Assembly: GCA_005880605.1 (NCBI GenBank)
Contig: VBIS01000020.1
Coordinates: 1 to 7,573, forward strand
Reading direction: 5' to 3'
Source of the DNA: Chloroflexota bacterium
GTDB lineage: Bacteria; Chloroflexota; Dormibacteria; CF-121
DNA length: 7,573 nt
The notes beneath the pieces were generated by a model that searched no databases, was not told the DNA's origin, and saw only the letters and a list, made by a program, of their open reading frames with translations. This document shows, piece by piece, positions 6,469-7,573 of this stretch (position 1 is its first letter; each line of letters opens with the position of its first letter). The position numbers were made by a program, and so were the translations under genes.

Positions 6469-7497
6469 ATGCGCCGTTTCCTGCTGTCGCTCGTGATGCT
6501 GGCCGCTCTGCTGGCTCCGCAACCGGCGTTGGCCGGCCAGCCCCCGGTGGGTGTGGTGACCAATTTCGGGCCGAATCTGGCAGCGGTCTGTCATATGCCC
6601 GAGGGTATTGCCATCGACCCAACCGGCAACCTCTATGCCGCCTCGTTCGCGTTCAGCCCAACCGCCAACATCTGCGTCGAGAACCGGGGCGGACAGATCG
6701 TCGACGTCATTCCCGTCCCCGCCGGAAAGGCTGGCGTCGCCTCGCTCCTCGGCGAGTTATTCGAGCCGAGCCAGGGGATCTACGTGGTCGATTTCGCGGA
6801 CGGCGCCCCGACCAACGGCCGGCTGCTCCGGATCGATGTGGCGACGCATGCGGTGACGGTTGTTGCCACCGGCTACTCCGCTCCGAACGGTATCGCGCAG
6901 GACCGGCACCGCAATCTCTATGTCTCCGACTCCTTCCTGGGGGCCATCTTCAAGGTCGCCCCCGATGGATCGAGCAATACCGTCTGGATCCAGGACCCAC
7001 GACTCATGCCGCAACCCGGCGGGTCGCCGCCCTTCGGCGCGAATGGCCTCGCCTTTGACGCCAACCAGGGTTTCTTGTATGTCGCCAGCACCTCGGATAG
7101 CAAGATCTACCGAATTCCGGTTCAAAAAGATGGAAGCGCAGGTCCGATGCAGCTCTTCGCCTCTGGCGCCGCCATCGACGCGTCGCAGCAAACCACGGAG
7201 GCGCTGCACGGGGCCGACGGGATCATGTTCGACGTCCGCGGCAATCTCTATGTCTGCGCAAACTCTGCGCAACACCCCGCCCCGGGACTTCCGGGTGAGA
7301 TCCAGGTCCTGTCACCGGACGGCCGGTTGATCGCTCGCTACGATGGCGTCGGTCAAAACGACCTCGACTTTGTGGCCAGCCTGGTCTTCCACGAACGCGC
7401 GCTCTACGTCACCAACCTGTCGCTTGACACGGGCGGCGCCAACTCTAAGCTGTCGGTCCTTGGCGTGCCGTACCCGGGACTCCCCTTACGACCATGA
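6469..7497 (+). CDS. Exported SMP-30/gluconolactonase-like six-bladed beta-propeller protein
   Basis: A 342-residue protein starting MRRFLLSLVMLAALLAPQPALA, a Sec signal peptide with probable type I cleavage after A22 (ALA|GQ); no lipobox cysteine is present. The mature part has repeating propeller-blade signatures of the form xGIxxDxxGNLYV: EGIAIDPTGNLY (45-56), NGIAQDRHRNLYVSD (140-154), NGLAFDANQGFLYVAS (192-207) and DGIMFDVRGNLYVC (250-263). The residues preceding Gly, E45, N140, N192 and D250, fall in the same order and with similar spacing as E18, N103, N154 and D204, the metal/substrate site of human SMP-30 (gluconolactonase). That supports a divalent-metal hydrolase (lactonase-like) site, though NHL or strictosidine-synthase-like propellers look similar and the substrate cannot be told. 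The gene is divergent from the LuxR-type regulator, with its own ribosome binding site and a TGA stop at 7495-7497. Confidence 0.85.
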   Translation: MRRFLLSLVMLAALLAPQPALAGQPPVGVVTNFGPNLAAVCHMPEGIAIDPTGNLYAASFAFSPTANICVENRGGQIVDVIPVPAGKAGVASLLGELFEPSQGIYVVDFADGAPTNGRLLRIDVATHAVTVVATGYSAPNGIAQDRHRNLYVSDSFLGAIFKVAPDGSSNTVWIQDPRLMPQPGGSPPFGANGLAFDANQGFLYVASTSDSKIYRIPVQKDGSAGPMQLFASGAAIDASQQTTEALHGADGIMFDVRGNLYVCANSAQHPAPGLPGEIQVLSPDGRLIARYDGVGQNDLDFVASLVFHERALYVTNLSLDTGGANSKLSVLGVPYPGLPLRP

Positions 7498-7516
7498 AAT
7501 AGGCGGCGCGGGTCGC

Positions 7517-7573
7517 TCAGTCAGGCGGAGCCGGCGACGCCTCCAACCAGCGCGTGTCGCCCAAATTGGTCAC
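7517..7573 (-). CDS. Possible C-terminal end of a gene entering from the right edge
   Basis: On the minus strand the last 57 bases read VTNLGDTRWLEASPAPPD and then TGA (7517-7519). Fifteen of eighteen third codon positions are G or C, as expected for coding sequence here, and it would end 19 bp from the convergent SMP-30-like gene. A second minus-strand frame (stop at 7521-7523) is also open but has poorer third-position GC. Too short to identify; this may be non-coding. Confidence 0.3.
   Translation of the reverse strand: MTNLGDTRWLEASPAPPD

Noticed and set aside
6911..7255. A 15-bp direct repeat, GCAATCTCTATGTCT, at 6911-6925 and 7241-7255
   Set aside because: Both copies encode the same NLYV propeller-blade motif, so they reflect protein repeat structure rather than a DNA element.
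7500..7573. Possible rho-independent terminator after the SMP-30-like gene
   Set aside because: Only short GC-rich self-complementary pieces (GGCG...CGCC) without a T tract; not convincing.

Overview
The window is GC-rich (roughly 65% by eye) and gene-dense, with five complete protein genes, one 3'-terminal gene fragment at the left edge and one doubtful fragment at the right edge. No RNA genes, insertion sequences, CRISPR arrays or long repeats were seen. The gene mix and protein style (a stand-alone NHEJ polymerase of the LigD type with an extra C-terminal module, a large ATPase-LuxR regulator, a PrsW-type membrane protease, GC-rich codon choice) suggest a soil or environmental bacterium of the Chloroflexota / 'Candidatus Dormibacterota' / actinobacterial sphere. 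This is inference from protein style only; there is no rRNA or other marker to settle it.

Layout. Positions 1-242 (+) hold the C-terminus of the ribosome-assembly GTPase RsgA, with its zinc-binding Cys/His cluster. It converges on, and overlaps by 20 bp, a run of four minus-strand genes read from right to left: an ATPase/LuxR-type transcriptional regulator (3646 to about 6390), a roughly ten-pass membrane protein of unknown function (2545-3597), a PrsW-family intramembrane protease homologue (1661-2509) and a LigD-type primase/polymerase (223-1623). The gaps between these four are only 48, 35 and 37 bp, so they may form one transcription unit led by the regulator. Divergent from the regulator, across a short AT-richer control region (about 6391-6468), lies an exported SMP-30/gluconolactonase-like beta-propeller protein (6469-7497, +). 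The last 57 bases could encode the C-terminus of another minus-strand gene.

How the genes may relate. The divergent regulator and the secreted propeller protein share an intergenic region with a 6+6 bp inverted repeat, so autoregulation or control of the propeller gene is plausible but unproven. The polymerase would act with Ku and a DNA ligase encoded elsewhere. RsgA is a housekeeping gene unrelated to the rest. I see no clear evidence of a wholly new multi-gene system. The points most worth a second look are the regulator's missing conventional start codon (its P-loop lies upstream of the first ATG), the polar/histidine-rich membrane protein, and the C-terminal module of the polymerase.
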